Assembly (NCBI GenBank): GCA_021229015.1
Contig: CM037777.1
Span: 20,706,110-20,770,109, forward strand
Source of the DNA: Solen grandis
Taxonomy: Eukaryota; Mollusca; Bivalvia; Adapedonta; Solenidae
Length of the DNA stretch: 64,000 bases
Direction: 5' to 3'
The translations under genes were made by a program, and so were the position numbers. The number at the start of each line of letters is the position of its first letter. Within the stretch, counting starts at the first letter, position 1. Below the pieces are notes generated by a model. It made no database searches and was not told where the DNA came from. It was given only the letters and a program-made list of their open reading frames with translations. Of the stretch, positions 46,712-58,062 are shown piece after piece.

Positions 46712-47383
46712 TTAACAGTTCTAAATTGTATTGATTATAAATATATCAATCTTTTTTTTTTTCAAAATATAAAATTATTACATGCTGATGATGGTGATTT
46801 AGAAAGAAGCCTAACCTTAATATTAAATTTCCTTCTTCATACTTCTATTGCGTCAGCATGCGCGTGTTTGATTAATTTACTGGAAATGTGGCATACACGC
46901 GCCAGTCAATGCTGTATGGTATACCGGTATCACTGAAAAATGGATCCGCTGTGTATAGTATGGTACATGACAAATTTATAATGAATTGAACAGTTTAAAT
47001 TTGGAGTATCTAATACATATAAATAACATGTCTTCATAACTTGTCGTTGGTACGAGTTTGCATATGAACATATAACTTTCATCTGCGTGGTATTTTTAAG
47101 GTGCAATGGAATTTCCATTTCGCGGTTATTTACATTGCGCGGTACATGAAAAATCTTGATGATATAGATACACAAATAAATAATATTCATTAAATTTAAA
47201 ACATTATATTGATTATTATCATTTTGTGATATGATGCCTGTTTATCTGGATACACTGTCCATAAATTTATACCTGACATGGAGAGCGGAGCTAGCAGTGT
47301 AAACATCGTACGTGTGTCTGCTTTATTTAGATTGAACATATTAAAAAGCGTATGCCAGAGCATTAGTATTGTATTCTTATTTT
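46712..47383. other. Intronic stretch, nothing recognised
   Basis: AT-rich, with scattered short words such as GGAATTTCCATTTCGCGG that recur in the 47.5-47.9 kb repeats. No gene. Confidence 0.4.
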
Positions 47384-47523
47384 AATCCATGCAAGAATAA
47401 TATAACAAATTTCAACTCATTGAATCCATGCAAGAATAATATAACAAATTTCAACTCATTGTGTCTAGCAAACTTCCTTTGCGTGTTTTATTGAGGCACA
47501 ATGGACTTTCCATTGCGCCGAAG

Positions 47524-47556
<33 letters not shown>

Positions 47557-47935
47557 GTATAGTCTCCAATTTAATAACTCCACCAAGTTAATTCGTATGC
47601 TATTGTCTTAAATTAATGTTTATATATAAGAAGACAGTAACAGGTGGTTTAAAATAGATTTATGGCATTTAATAATGCTTTTCTGAAAATAGAATTTCCA
47701 TTGCTCCGTAATCATTTCCATTGCTCCATATATGTATATATAATCTCAAATTAATAACTCTAAGTTTATTCGCATGTCATTGTCTTAAAATTAATGTGTA
47801 TATATAATTAAACAGTTATAGATGGTTTAAAAGTAGTTTTATGGCATTTAATACTGCTATTCTGAAAATAAAATTTCCATTGCTAGGTAATAGTTTCATT
47901 GCGTCCATTGCTCCTTAAATTTTCATTGCGTGTTT
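47384..47935. repeat. Tandem repeats with TTTCCATTGC words
   Basis: A 40-bp direct duplication (47384-47423 and 47424-47462, ATCCATGCAAGAATAATATA) is followed by a TA run (47529-47554) and a unit of about 180 bp present twice (about 47556-47700 and 47740-47885). The unit shares TTAATAACTC, TGTCTTAAA, TTTATGGCATTTAATA and AAATTTCCATTGCT. Confidence 0.7.
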
Positions 47936-48159
47936 TAGGCCTACCACTTCAAAACATTGGGTCACGTGATCTTCCATTCCACTAAATTATGACCGCTTTT
48001 TTCCACTGTTCTAGCTTTTGCGTGGCTATTGATTTATGAGAAGACAGAAATGCAACGTAATATAACAGAAATGCAACGAAATATATCATTATCGAGCGAA
48101 ACGCTGCTGAACTACGTTGGGTTAATTACGTACTTATGCAAAGCACTATTTCTCTTGAT

Positions 48160-48505
48160 TGCATGTGTGGATATACATGTACTCCAGTTGGGTTAAATCT
48201 CTGTTTTGTAAACGACGCAGGTATTTTGTTCACGCTGAAAATGGTTGTATTCAGCTTGAGGAATTTGTAAAAGAAGAGTGTACACACAAACTTTACACAT
48301 TAAAAGAGTTTCTAAATGTCATTTAAACGTCGTTGCAACACATCTGTGTAACACACTCCACTAGCTTTCGTTAGCTCAGCTTGCATTGTATGGATCCGTA
48401 CAAAGCGCGGAGTGCTACAGTTAAAAATGTTGTGGAAAATATGCAAATCAGAAAGGCCTGGTTTCGAATTTCAGCATAAGACTGGCGGCCAGCCGCCAGT
48501 CTAAA
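48160..48505. repeat. Dispersed repeat, copy 1, with GC-rich palindrome
   Basis: GTATGGATCCGTACAAAGCG, GGAGTGCTACAGTTAAA and GGAAAATATGCAAATCAG are shared with 53330-53640. It ends in AGACTGGCGGC-CA-GCCGCCAGTCT (48479-48502), a perfect 11-bp hairpin with a 2-nt loop. Confidence 0.65.
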
Positions 48506-50219
48506 AACCGTTTAAGATACTATTTTGAAAATTTGATATATGAATAGATGGCGGTATGAAGATTCTGCACGTCACTCTGTTTTTTCGTAGCTGTATAATT
48601 TCGATTTCAACTCGCATCTTAAACCAATCAAATGTACGCTAACAGCGGTAAATAATTCTAAGCTGAATAAAAGGACTCCTGTTATTGGTTAACGCATCGT
48701 TATGGACTATAAAATTACTGTAAATAAGGGGTGCAGCTTGTATATATCATTGAGCTTGGTGTTATTACTTTTCTTTTTGATGTAAACATGAAAGTGATTT
48801 CAGTAAGTTAAATACAATCCTTTTCCATCAATTGAGGAATGCTACTTTGTGAAAATGATTTAAAACAACAAAAAAGAATCCACCGTGTTATGACATGAAA
48901 CCCCTTAATTACTATGTATATTGAATTCTTCCAGCCTGCCGAGATGCTCTCATTGAAAATTAATTCGCCAAAACCAAAACAACTAATAACGCTTTTATAT
49001 CATAATTGTCATATGCAATAATGATATGAACAAATATCAAACAAGCCTATTTACAGATATAATTTTTTGTATTACCGTCTATAAATAAGTACATTTCATA
49101 GAAAAAATACTGAACTATTTCTAGAGCGTACTAAATTTGTTGTGCGTCGGTCTTTCGCGCGCTTTTCCTCGGAATGTTCTAGAAGTCCTTTATCAATGAA
49201 TCTATGCTTTAAGGTGCTGATCATTAATGTATATGCCTGTATAAACTATTTTGATACAGTTTACAACTGATAAAATCAGACCTGAACAAGCTTTTGTCAG
49301 TAAGAAATAAAATAAAGGTGAAGAAAAAATTGTATGTCCTAACTACAACGAGCAGATAACTGCTCATTTATACATGATCAGCCTGGAACTAAATTAGGTT
49401 TTATGCAGCGGATTATCATAGATTTTTTTTATAGTTCATAGGATAATTTATAACATTACACTGCTTTTAAATAAGAACATTTGGAGGTACTCTGTCAAAT
49501 CATTTCATATTCTGATTTTAATCATTTTACAATTTTTTTATTGTGCAGGTAAGCCTGTTTACGATAATGGTCAGTCGTGTCTTTTGTATAATAGTCTAGT
49601 CATTCTTTACTGTACATTTTGTTTTGAATATATATAGACATTATTTTAAAATTGTACTTTTTTTTGCTACATTCCTGTTGTTGTACACATCTCGTGGACT
49701 ATTTTCTTATTTGCAAAATAAACCTTGTTAAAAACATTGCCATTCATCATTGTTCACTACCAAAATTAGACATGTTTTTTTACAATTATTTACAACAATG
49801 CTTTTATAACCTATCATAACATTAGAGTCTTTGAAATGTGTTTTGCATATATTTCCATTTATAAGTTTCTTAATTAAAGTATATTTATGCATGATTGAAA
49901 ATCTCGTTTTTCTTTCATCCTACGCCGAATATCTTTTTTAAAGATATTTCTTGTTTTTGTTATTTCTCGGACCAAAATTCTGGTTGCTATGGTAACGGAA
50001 AAATTATGCACCGCACCGGTAGAGGACTCATGTGTTGCGTGCAACACCAGTTACTTGTTTAGTCTGCTTTGTTTCTATTTTAGCTTTCAGTGTATTATGT
50101 TTTGTTTTGTTTTTTTAGTCTGTTTTGCTTTCATTTTGGCTTTCAGCCTTTATTATTGGACGTACTTTGTGCTTGTGTGTAACAAAGTTGCTGTTGCTTT
50201 AGTTTAAGGATGTACTTTT
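48506..50219. other. Intronic stretch, nothing recognised
   Basis: AT-rich sequence. A 72-codon frame at 49989-50207 is hydrophobic because of T-rich DNA (repeated TTTTGTTT and GCTTTCAG words) and is not called a gene. Confidence 0.4.
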
Positions 50220-50253
50220 GCTTGTTGTACTTGGTGCTAAGTTATGTATTGCT

Positions 50254-50715
50254 TTGGATGTCATAATGCTGTGTGATGTCATAATGCTTGCTGTATGTTT
50301 TGTTTGTGTGATGTCATAATGCTTGCTGTATATATATCTTGTCTGGTGTCATAATGCTTGCTGTATGTATTACTTGTGTGATGTCATAATGCTTGCTGTA
50401 TATATTGCTTGTGTGATGTCATAATGTTTGCTGTATGTATCACTTGTGTGATGTCATAATGCTTGCTGTATATATTGCTTGTATGATGTCATAATGTTTG
50501 CTGTAGGTATTACTTGTGTGATGTCATAATGCTTGCTGTATGTATTACTTGTGTGGTGTCATAATGCTTGCTGTATATATTGCTTGTGTGATGTCATAAT
50601 GCTTGCTGTATATATTGCTTGTATGATGTCATAATGTTTGCTGTAGGTATTACTTGTGTGATGTCATAATGCTTGCTGTATATATTGCTTGTGTGATGTC
50701 ATAATGCTTCCTGTG
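50254..50715 (+). repeat. 35-bp minisatellite, about 13-14 copies
   Basis: The unit is TGATGTCATAATGCTTGCTG followed by TATATATTGCTTGTG, with GTATGTATTACTTGTG as the commonest variant. The period is a steady 35 bases between about 50275 and 50715. Each unit contains TGATGTCA, one mismatch from a CRE/AP-1-like palindrome. Confidence 0.9.
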
Positions 50716-53329
50716 TGTAAGATAATACTTACCTAATTCCGTAATAAGATTAGATTAGATAATGAAATATCTTATTTGCTTAACTTTAAGCTTAGATTAT
50801 AAACCATACTGGTCAAACTTTTACTCCATTAAATCTTATTTTTTTCTCAACATATATATATAACATGTTTTAATTATTAATATTATATATATGTAGTTTT
50901 GTATATTTATAAATCCATATCTATATATTTAAACCGTATCTTTTATAATTAGATTAAAAGTATGAACACTTTTTATATATTAAATAAATGTGAATTTGTC
51001 TTAATCTCTATAATTGATTAACCTTGATTTTGCGATAAGTAATTTCCTTAAAATGTATTTATTTTTTGTTGACAACTGTTGATAATGTCGGTTAATAGCT
51101 ATACATAGCTAATGTTTTTCTGTTTGTATGTACCGACTCAAAATAAATGTTTGTATCTTGTATTCGCTGTTATAACTCGATTTCAAAGATAAAGTAAAAA
51201 GAAAACTCATTGCTTACCCTACCTAACTTTTTGAGACCGTTGCGCTGAACACAAAGTTGATTTTGGCCTTATGAATATAGGGAAAAGCTCTAGAAAGACC
51301 GTGCGGTCACCGCAGATTTTATGCGGCCACCCGTAGAGCAAATACGATCGTTAAATGATAATATGAACAATGGGCATTGAAAAACAATATCTTTGCAGCT
51401 ATGTAATTATATAAATAATAAATCAGGCAAACAGATATTAGTTTGTTCTCTTAATAAACTGTGTAAATTTACAAGGTGTGTTATCTTTCAAAATAAAGAT
51501 GAAAAGAAAAAATGAAATGGCGTTTTTAAAATTGCCATGGAAATATAAATCCAAATGTGTATTAAACATAACAGTAACTATTATTTGCATTTTCTATGTA
51601 GCCTTTTTGATAAGTGTAGCGTAGTGTAAAAAAGAAGAAAGGAAAGAAAGAAAAGTTGGCTACTGATGAGGTTTGAACCAGCGGCCTTAATCTTTCAAAG
51701 GGCTTGGTAGTCCTGCGTTGTAATAAAAAAATAGATAATCTTCAAATGGAGGTTTTCATTAGGAGTGAACTTCCTTAAAATAAGTAAAACAAGTAAGCCG
51801 CGACTGTGGTTCCGAAGATTGTGGGTATGATCACTATTTTGGACAAGAATTGTCCATTGCCTTTCCAGGCTCAAAGTACTAGTCCAGTCCTGTAACCAAC
51901 GAGAAGAATTAGTAAAAGTTGTACGAATTTGCTTCCAAATCGATAAAAAAGATTAATCAAAAACAAAAAGAAAACTAATATTTGGTTTTTATTCTAATGG
52001 GTCAAGATTGATGAAAATCCATATCAAAGGATGATATAGAAATAGATTAATGAAATAAATTAATGAAATAAAAAATGAAATCAATTAATGAAATAAAATT
52101 AAGGAAACTAAGGCCAAAAAGAAATTAAAGGTTAGTTTCTCCGGCACTTTTTTAGAAACGAAAGCTTCTAAAGTCAGACAGTGGATTTTCTACATACAAT
52201 CACAATACCGCCACTTATCCATACATTGGTGTTGAAAAATAGTACCACTGGTTGTAGAAGTCAACATTGCAGTTTTGATAAAAGTTAGATATATTGCAGG
52301 ATTTTGAAAGCATTGGGTATAATCACAATTTCTGTGCAAATAAAACTGTAAAAGAAGCAAGTTTATAATTCAGCATTCATCCACAGTTTCATTAATTAAT
52401 CTACCAATAAATAACCTTATTTGCAACAATTAGCTCAATTGGTAAGAGCGTCGTTCAGTATTTTGTTCTTGCAAGGGGTCGTGAGTTCTAGTCCAGCTGA
52501 GACTTATATATATACGAGTATATATATTAATTCTAGTTTTTATGCTTCCAAATTATCTATGTAGAGGTCGATTTTTCTAATATGAGAGTCCTGCGCATAG
52601 ACAGGTTTGGTTATAAGGTCAAAACAGTAGAAATTAGGGGGGGGGGCAGTATGTTTAATGTAAGCCGTCAATTGAAACATTTTGTTTTTTAATCTTTTCT
52701 TGTTAGAGTATCAAATGACTGTAGTGTCTCTAGTCGCATCTGTATGTCACAACTCAGAAAGTACTTTAGGAATTGAATTTATACTTTAGACAATGGTCAA
52801 ACTTTACTTACCAAGAACAATAACACTACCTTGCATCATCTCTATTATTTACTTGTATGGTGAAATTATGTTTTTCTAGAACATATTTTAATCAAAGCGC
52901 CCAATGCGCTGAGAGACGGCAGCCGGATTAACAGGAAAAAGGCTGTGATTCTTAATTATTGATACAATAGAGGCAAAAGCCACATGACGCAAAAACTCCA
53001 CACACTCTCCTGCAACTACAGTCGGTAGTAAGACAATCGAATTCGCACTCTGTTTGGTACAAAACAATCCGGAATTAGGGTCATGAACCTGACTGTATGA
53101 ACTTCAGAAGTAGGTCATTCCCTAGGACCCGATTTATATACACTATCTACTGTTACTTAAGTGTAGAACTTGACAAGGTACTTGATGTTTTAGATACTTG
53201 AATGTTTGTTTCTATTTCAAAGTTAAGTAATGCTCTGGGAGAAACCTAACTCGCTTTCATGCAAAATTACGCGTGAACTACTTTAGGCTATTTATAGACG
53301 TTCGAAGCGCTACTTTTTTCTTTTTACAG
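50716..53329. other. Intronic stretch with tRNA-like fragments
   Basis: Two tRNA-like pieces: 51660-51730, with a GAGGTTTGAACCAGC B-box complement, and 52430-52500, with TTAGCTCAATTGGTAAGAGC and GAGTTCTAGTCC, whose stems pair poorly. A repeat fragment around 52892 (AATCAAAGCGCCCAATGCGC) matches 43651. No gene. Confidence 0.5.
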
Positions 53330-53640
53330 GAGTAGATCTTCAAGTATGTAAAATGGGTTGCTGTTCTGATTTACAAGTGTCACAGATATATTGTTCACGC
53401 TTAAAATGGATGTTTACAGAGCAAAATAACACGTTTACAAATAACAGCACATGAATAGCAGCTACAGTTATGAATTAAAGGTCTGCGTAACATATTCAAT
53501 TCGTATTCGTAAATGCAGCATCGCATTGCGTGGATCCGCACTAAGCGCGGAGAGGTACAGTTAAACTTGTCATGGAAAATATGCAAATTAGCAAGGTCAG
53601 CGATGCCTGGTAAGCATTTCTAGCAAGCTGCCGTCTAAAA
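53330..53640. repeat. Dispersed repeat, copy 2
   Basis: Counterpart of 48160-48505: TATTGTTCACGCTTAAAATG, GTGGATCCGCACTAAGCGCG and GGAAAATATGCAAATTAGC. The terminal hairpin has decayed to AAGCTGCCGTCTAAAAACT. Confidence 0.65.
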
Positions 53641-55430
53641 ACTAATGAAGGCATGGATGTCATTTTTTACACATGGGAAGGATGTGAAGTGACAAAGAAC
53701 AATAACTTTATCTTGTCCCATTTTCTTGCTTTTCTATTAAAATTATTTCTGTCTTCATCAAATTCATGAAGTATTGAAGGTATTGAGAGGATCAATACTA
53801 AGACCCACTATTCCTTATCCATTTTTTGTTTAATTTAACAGAGACCAATAAATAAAATAATCTATTTTACCGTCTGTTTTAATAAGATTTAACTTCCCTA
53901 ATTTTTTACATGCTTATCACAAAAAAAATAAAGGGACTGACTTCATAATTCACACATTTTAACTTTCGTTTCTGACAGTGCTCTCGGTGTTTGATTTTCA
54001 AAACGAATGAGGGAGGGCGTTTTGTTTTCTTTTGTTATTTCTACCATTTTTTTTTATTCAATGTCTCTCTCAATTTTCTTTATCTTGAAGTCCAAACGGA
54101 CACTGCCTAACACGTACTGGAAAATACATTCTTGACCGGTCAAGGAGCAATGTAACATTTATAATATATATATATTATATTATATTATATAACTGTATTT
54201 AATTAGGTTGCTACAACATCGATTGAACGTGCAATTGACAATGTAAAGTTACGAATCTATTAAACATTTAAGCTTCTAACTGGCCAGTACAAAATTTGAG
54301 TTACATTCCTTAAAAGTCTAATATCATTTCCCAATGAAACTTTACAACTATGTTGTTTTAATGATGGTGGCTTTTGATCATGTGTATCTTCATGTGGTAC
54401 CAGGCCTTTTTAAAATGAAAAAGAATTTTATTAAAGTTTTAATATTTTATCACTCTATTAATAAATGTGCCCCTCTAAAAATAAGGCCTCACTTTAAATA
54501 AAAGGAATTGGAAAAAAAAAACTTGCTCAATTTTGATCACTATTAAAACATACATGCAATTGTCACAATAATGCAGCGTCCATATGATCAGTTTTTGTAT
54601 TATTTTGACATGAATTTAGTGGATACTGTATCCATCTTAGTTATACTACAGACGAAAGACTGGCGATATGATTCAGACATATAAGATCATGGCAGGGAAG
54701 GACAGAGCGGAACAGGAGAAGTTACTGCCATTTGCCATTGTAAACAGAACTTAAGGTCACAGCAAGAAGTTGGCTTAGAAACACAGTACCCTTACCACAG
54801 GAAGTATTCTTTTGGAATGAGTATATTATTTAAAACGAGTGGAAAAGTTTACAAGAGTGGGCGGTCGGTGCTATCAATTACTTTTTAAGCAGGTCAGATA
54901 TTCAGGCAGACAGAAGACCAGAGCGAGAGATGCACGCCACATAGCTTCTATCCTGTAGATATCAAAATTTCAAAATGCGACTCCTCTGACACGTTTCAAA
55001 AGAAAGAATCTCCCAAACATGCGTCGTAGAAGCGCATTTAAAAATTCAGTAAAAATCCATCGGAATCTTGATGGCAGGACGCTCTTGACATGTGTTCCTG
55101 GTACTCGGCATCGCTATACATGCGGACAGCGGTATGGCATGCACAGGTAAACAGTGGCTGTTTCCTCAGCGGTAGATCCCGGATTGACGATTTTTGGGAA
55201 AATAAAAAAAAAAACATCGGGACTTTTCATAAACGAAGCGGGTCATTAAAAACGAAAAACTTTGTTTTGCCAAATGAAATAAATTTATAAAATGAAAATA
55301 ATGGGAAAAAATGATTCAATGAAATTAATTAAACATAATTGATGAAACAAATTTATTTAAATAAATGAAAGAAATAAAATTAATGACATAAAATTAATGA
55401 AATATGTAAATGAATTTTGATCGAGCTTTT
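53641..55430. other. Intronic stretch, nothing recognised
   Basis: AT-rich; a TTATA run at about 54163-54190 and a low-complexity AATGAAATAAA stretch at 55290-55410. A 66-codon frame at 55090-55290 has no domain. Confidence 0.4.
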
Positions 55431-56220
55431 TAGCTCACCTGTGCACATGTGCACAGGATGAGCTATTAGGATCGATGAATGTCCGTCCGTCCAACCGTCC
55501 GTTCGTCCGTTTGCGTCCACAATTAAATTTGTTAACACTATAGCATCTTCATTTCTTAAGCAATCATATTCAAACTTTATGTCAATATTTATTACGATAA
55601 GCTCTTGGCCAAGTTCTTTTATGGCTGATATTGGCCAGTTACGTCAGGAGTTATGCCCCTTTTAATATTAAAAAATGCCAGATTTCACTTTGTTAACACT
55701 CTAGCATCTTCATTTCTTAATCAATCATCTTCAAACTTTATGGCAATGTTTATAGCCATAATCTTTCAGCCAGTTTAGATTATGACTGATATCGGCCAAT
55801 CTGGACAGGAGTTATGGCTTTTTTAAAATTAAAAATTGCCAGATTTCACTTTGTTTGCACTCTAGCATCTTCACATCTTAAGCAGTCATTATCAAACTAT
55901 ATAATAATGTTAAAAGCCATTCTCTTTAGGCCAAGTATAACTATGGCTGATATCGGATGATTAGGTCAGGCGTTATGGCCCTTTAATTAATAAAAATCCC
56001 AGATTTCACTGTTTACACTCTATAATCTTTTCATCGTTTAATCGACAATGTTTAAAGCCATAATCTCTCAGTCAATTTTGACCACAGGTACTGTTTGGTT
56101 GGTGGAAATGAAATTCTCTCATGGATTATGTATTCAGTACATCTATGTTATAATTTAGTACTTGTACAGGCAAAGAAGCCAGTTTTTCTCAGGTGAGCGA
56201 TTTCGGGGCCATCTTGCTGT
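55431..56220. repeat. Interspersed repeat with about 155-bp internal tandem units
   Basis: It starts with a TAGCTCACCTGTGCACATGTGCACAGG stem region and GTCCGTCCGTCC, then four degenerate units carrying TAGCATCTTCATTTCTTAA, CAATCATATTCAAACTTTAT, GGCTGATATTGGCC and GGAGTTATGCCCC. It closes with TCAGGTGAGCGATTTCGGGG. The same family contributes to 20046-20480 and 19044-19222. Confidence 0.75.
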
Positions 56221-56799
56221 AATATGCCATTATAGTTATTTGTTCTTAATGTTTTGATGTTGTTTGTTTTTGTTGTTAGTTTTGTCTTAAAATAGCTCTG
56301 CTTTCTGAAAAGCACTCTGAAATTCTAAGGATATAATCATATATACAGTAATATAAACACTATTACCACTCTAATCAAAGGACTGAGTGTCCTAATGTTA
56401 CGTTAAGCATAAACTGGAACAGTAAAGGCGAAAGTGTGGCTAGGAATTTGGAACCGATTTATTGATTTCCCTCATCAAATGGGTCTTGAAGCTGTGAGGG
56501 GCGAACGACATAATTTCATTTGCATATTTTTATAAGTTTAACCCAGGAAACTTTACATGCCAAAAGTGCGTGAACTACAGCACTTCACTGGATTACGTTA
56601 CACAATTTTATTCACAGTATTTTCTTACGCAAACAAGTGCACGTATATCTTTCCCGCTAGAGGGCATTGAATTTGGATATGCGGTATTGTCATGTTCGCA
56701 ATCGGTTACAATGTGTTGCGTTGTTAACAACACAAAACAGCGTTAGAGCTAAAAACAAAAACAAAAAATTTAAGCAGTACATAAATAGATTTCACCAAC
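56221..56799. other. 5' part of the copy B intron
   Basis: No recognisable element or gene apart from the short exon that follows on the right. Confidence 0.4.
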
Positions 56800-56868
56800 C
56801 TTTGCCATGGAGACGATTTCTTCTAAATCAGCCGATGTTGCATCACGTACACAAATCTCTCCATCCAT
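56800..56868 (-). CDS. Spermidine/spermine N-acetyltransferase-like (copy B), exon 1
   Basis: A 69-nt exon, MDGEICVRDATSADLEEIVS and MAK, ending at AAG|GTTGGT in phase 0. Length and phase equal copy A exon 1 (34752-34820), with flanking exon structure preserved. It can be joined only to the exon at 37715-38161, giving an intron of 18,638 bases; no other GNAT exon 2 occurs between. If instead a third exon 2 exists outside the window, the pairing would be wrong, but minus-strand order makes that impossible to the left without skipping copy B. Confidence 0.8.
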
Positions 56869-56965
56869 TGCCAGACCCCTAGATATCTGCACTGACACTT
56901 CAATGTCGCCGTCATTAGACGACAACTGTGTTTGAATATATTACACCGATAGCTTAACAAAGGGC

Positions 56966-57059
56966 CTACTCGACTGGGACTTTCCGTTGAGAACGAAAAG
57001 TGGGCGGAGCTAGATACGCAAAGAAAAAGTTACTCAACGAAAAATGCCCAGTCGAATAG
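56966..57059. mobile_element. Short fold-back element upstream of copy B
   Basis: CTACTCGACTGGG (56966-56978) and CCCAGTCGAATAG (57047-57059) form inverted arms with one mismatch, and the next bases (ACTTTCCGTTGAG against CTCAACGAAAAAT) extend the pairing. About 94 bp in all. A diverged relative may lie at 57505-57592 (CATCAGTCGAATG, CCCCCAGTTGAATA). Confidence 0.55.
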
Positions 57060-57657
57060 ATATTTGCATTGATGTCGCTTATATCAATAACCAGTTTTAC
57101 AAAGAAGTTAAGAATATAAAGATGTGAATAAGATCATTTCTTTTAACCGTGTCCAACGCGATAATTTATTAGTATTTCTGTTACAGGGAACCCAATTTAT
57201 CAAGATAAATGATAAAATTGGTCATGCAGGACATTTATTTCAAAACACATGATATTATTCTATTTTTATCCAATAATCTCTACACCGAAAGTTTTCAAGT
57301 TCTGCTTGAACGGAGGATGCTAAATTGTTAAATTTAGAACTTAATGAGTTCTGTTTAGCAAAAATATACAATGAGTTGTTTGAATAAGTATATATTCTTT
57401 TCAAATATCGCTTATGTGTACTAGTTTTAATCTTGAAAATAATTTAGAGATTAATAACGGAGAATTTTCTTTGCTGACTAAGGGCTTAACGCTCTGATGT
57501 CATAACCTCAACACTCCATCAGTCGAATGAAATTTTTTTAGTAACGAAAAAAAGTTAGTCAATAAAACCCCCAGTTGAATACGCCCAAATTCTCTCTGGA
57601 TAGTAGTCAACCCCGTCCCTTCAAATCTAGGTCATCCTTCTTTATCTATATAAATGA

Positions 57658-57825
57658 CGTCATCCTGCTCGGTGCAGGGAATTTTTGGGCTCACTAGGGC
57701 GTGACGAATCTAGCAGACGATAAATTTCGCTTTGTTGTCATCCTGCCCGGTGCAGGGAATTCTCGGGATCACTAGGGCGTGACTATCTATTGGTATTGAA
57801 TCTAGCAGACACATTTCGCCTTGTT
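57658..57825 (+). repeat. Direct repeat of about 80 bp near the Polinton left end
   Basis: TCATCCTGCTCGGTGCAGGG then TCACTAGGGCGTGAC then AATCTAGCAGAC then TTTCGCTTTGTTG occurs twice (about 57658-57737 and 57738-57825), the second with a 14-base insertion before AATCTAGC. It lies 240-400 bases from the polymerase stop codon. Confidence 0.7.
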
Positions 57826-58062
57826 GTGTAGTCTATAGTTAGTGACGGTTTTACATCGTATCAGAAGTTTTAATTACTCGCTTGGGTGTGTACATAGGAG
57901 GAGATCTTTCAGTTGGGACAGTAATCAGAAGATCCTACATCCTGAATAATTATTTCACAGGGTTGTTACATGAGCACAGTAATTTACGAAACAACAATCA
58001 TGTATGATACATTTTATTTATTTCACACATTTATTTACAACACATTAATACAATATACTGTT

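Noticed and set aside
50254..50715. CRISPR-like array
   Set aside because: Units are contiguous 35-bp tandem copies without unique spacers, in a eukaryotic intron.
52427..52500. Functional tRNA gene
   Set aside because: The D and T arms are tRNA-like but the acceptor stem and anticodon arm do not pair well and the anticodon loop region is too long.
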